Below are positions 32,884-33,135 of a DNA stretch of 33,135 bases, piece by piece. The stretch covers positions 1 through 33,135 of the forward strand of contig DAHVVZ010000021.1 in assembly GCA_027357065.1 (NCBI GenBank). Direction: 5' to 3'. Origin of the DNA: Candidatus Saccharimonadota bacterium. Its GTDB lineage: Bacteria > Patescibacteriota > Saccharimonadia > Saccharimonadales > UBA4665. The translations under genes and the position numbers were made by a program. How positions within the stretch are numbered: position 1 is the stretch's first letter; every line of letters begins with the position of its first letter. The notes under the pieces are model-generated. The model saw nothing but the letters and a program-made list of their open reading frames with translations. It was not told the origin of the DNA and ran no database searches.

Positions 32884-33135
32884 CTAGTAAGACAGCGACA
32901 GTAGATAGGTGGAGTCATTCGGTCCTAGGGGCTCGGTTTTTCTAATTGTTCTAAGATCTCTTTGATCTAATCCGCCCCAAACTCCGTATTCTTCATTATT
33001 GTCAATTGCCTCTTTCAGACAGTACAAGCGCACAATGCATCGAGCGCAGACTTTCTTAGCTTCTTCAACGTCGGCTTTAGTTTCTCCATAAAATATTTGT
33101 TTTTCCATGCCACGACAGGCGCTTTCTTTTGTCCA
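32884..33135 (-). CDS. WhiB-family iron-sulfur regulator, partial (5' end outside the window)
   Basis: The reading frame stays open to the edge of the window and continues beyond it. The visible 83 codons begin WTKESACRGMEKQIFYG and include VCARCIVRLYCLKEA. With the upstream Cys in ACRG, the four cysteines (C, CxxC, then C after five residues) bind the 4Fe-4S cluster. The EYGVWGGLDQRDLR turn is the WhiB signature, followed by basic residues for promoter binding. An ATG at 33108 is in frame but would remove the first cluster cysteine, so the true start is upstream. WhiB proteins sense oxygen, NO or redox state and bind the sigma factor. This family is otherwise typical of Actinomycetota. Confidence 0.88.
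   Translation of the reverse strand, partial: WTKESACRGMEKQIFYGETKADVEEAKKVCARCIVRLYCLKEAIDNNEEYGVWGGLDQRDLRTIRKTEPLGPNDSTYLLSLSY

Noticed and set aside
32884-33108. Complete 74-residue WhiB starting at the ATG at 33108
   Set aside because: The frame is open to the window edge and the upstream codons contain ACRG with the first cluster cysteine, so the gene is truncated by the window.
1-33135. tRNA, rRNA, CRISPR or mobile elements
   Set aside because: I found no cloverleaf-like T-loop sequence, repeat array, transposase or long terminal repeats; this was by reading only, without a search program.

Overview
The window reads as a chromosomal segment of a free-living, high-coding-density bacterium with moderate G+C (mid-40s percent by eye). 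I see no rRNA, tRNA, CRISPR array, insertion sequence or prophage. Several gene families are characteristic of Actinomycetota: three mycothiol-pathway genes (ino1-like, mshB-like, mshC) with a mycoredoxin-type glutaredoxin, two F420-type luciferase-like oxidoreductases, and the end of a WhiB gene. The low G+C, the small RRM protein, the short CxxC protein, the DUF1801 and DUF488 proteins and the phosphoketolase/acetate kinase pair would also suit a low-G+C or Saccharibacteria-like relative. The sequence alone does not settle the phylum.

Layout. 1-2700: a membrane protein and an operon of two F420-type oxidoreductases. 2700-4920: mycothiol locus, with glutaredoxin and mshB-like deacetylase on the minus strand diverging from mshC on the plus strand. 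4936-6760: typA/bipA behind a clear promoter and a leader hairpin. 6867-10013: a 1048-residue surface protein resembling the front part of alpha-2-macroglobulin. 10147-11517: small membrane protein, DUF488 protein and FAD/NAD(P) reductase. 11781-13050: ICMT-like and SAM methyltransferases and a small zinc-type protein. 13357-14728: a TasA/camelysin-like secreted protein with its SipW-type signal peptidase. 14751-18547: a small membrane protein, an orphan cytochrome b, a D-Ala-D-Ala-ligase-like ATP-grasp protein and an RRM protein. 18877-23704: a beta-propeller-like protein, then phosphoketolase and acetate kinase. 23847-25927: a LysR regulator divergent from inositol-1-phosphate synthase. 25959-31190: small and multi-spanning membrane proteins, a UPF0104 protein, an ABC exporter and a DUF1801 protein. 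31363-33135: an mTERF-like repeat protein tail-to-tail with a partial WhiB gene.

How it works together. Inositol-1-phosphate synthase would supply the inositol for mycothiol, the MshB-like and MshC proteins would carry out the deacetylation and cysteine ligation, and mycoredoxin would use the thiol. MshA, the inositol phosphatase and MshD are not in the window. Phosphoketolase plus acetate kinase gives ATP from xylulose-5-P or fructose-6-P through acetyl phosphate. Cytochrome b and the F420 enzymes suggest redox chemistry beyond pure fermentation.

Two window-wide patterns stand out. Many first-in-transcript genes have a -10 box about 5-11 bases before the start codon and no Shine-Dalgarno site, which implies leaderless mRNAs, while genes inside operons have good Shine-Dalgarno sites. 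Only 1 of 33 genes ends in TGA. The most unusual gene is the mTERF-like repeat protein, a family best known from eukaryotic organelles.
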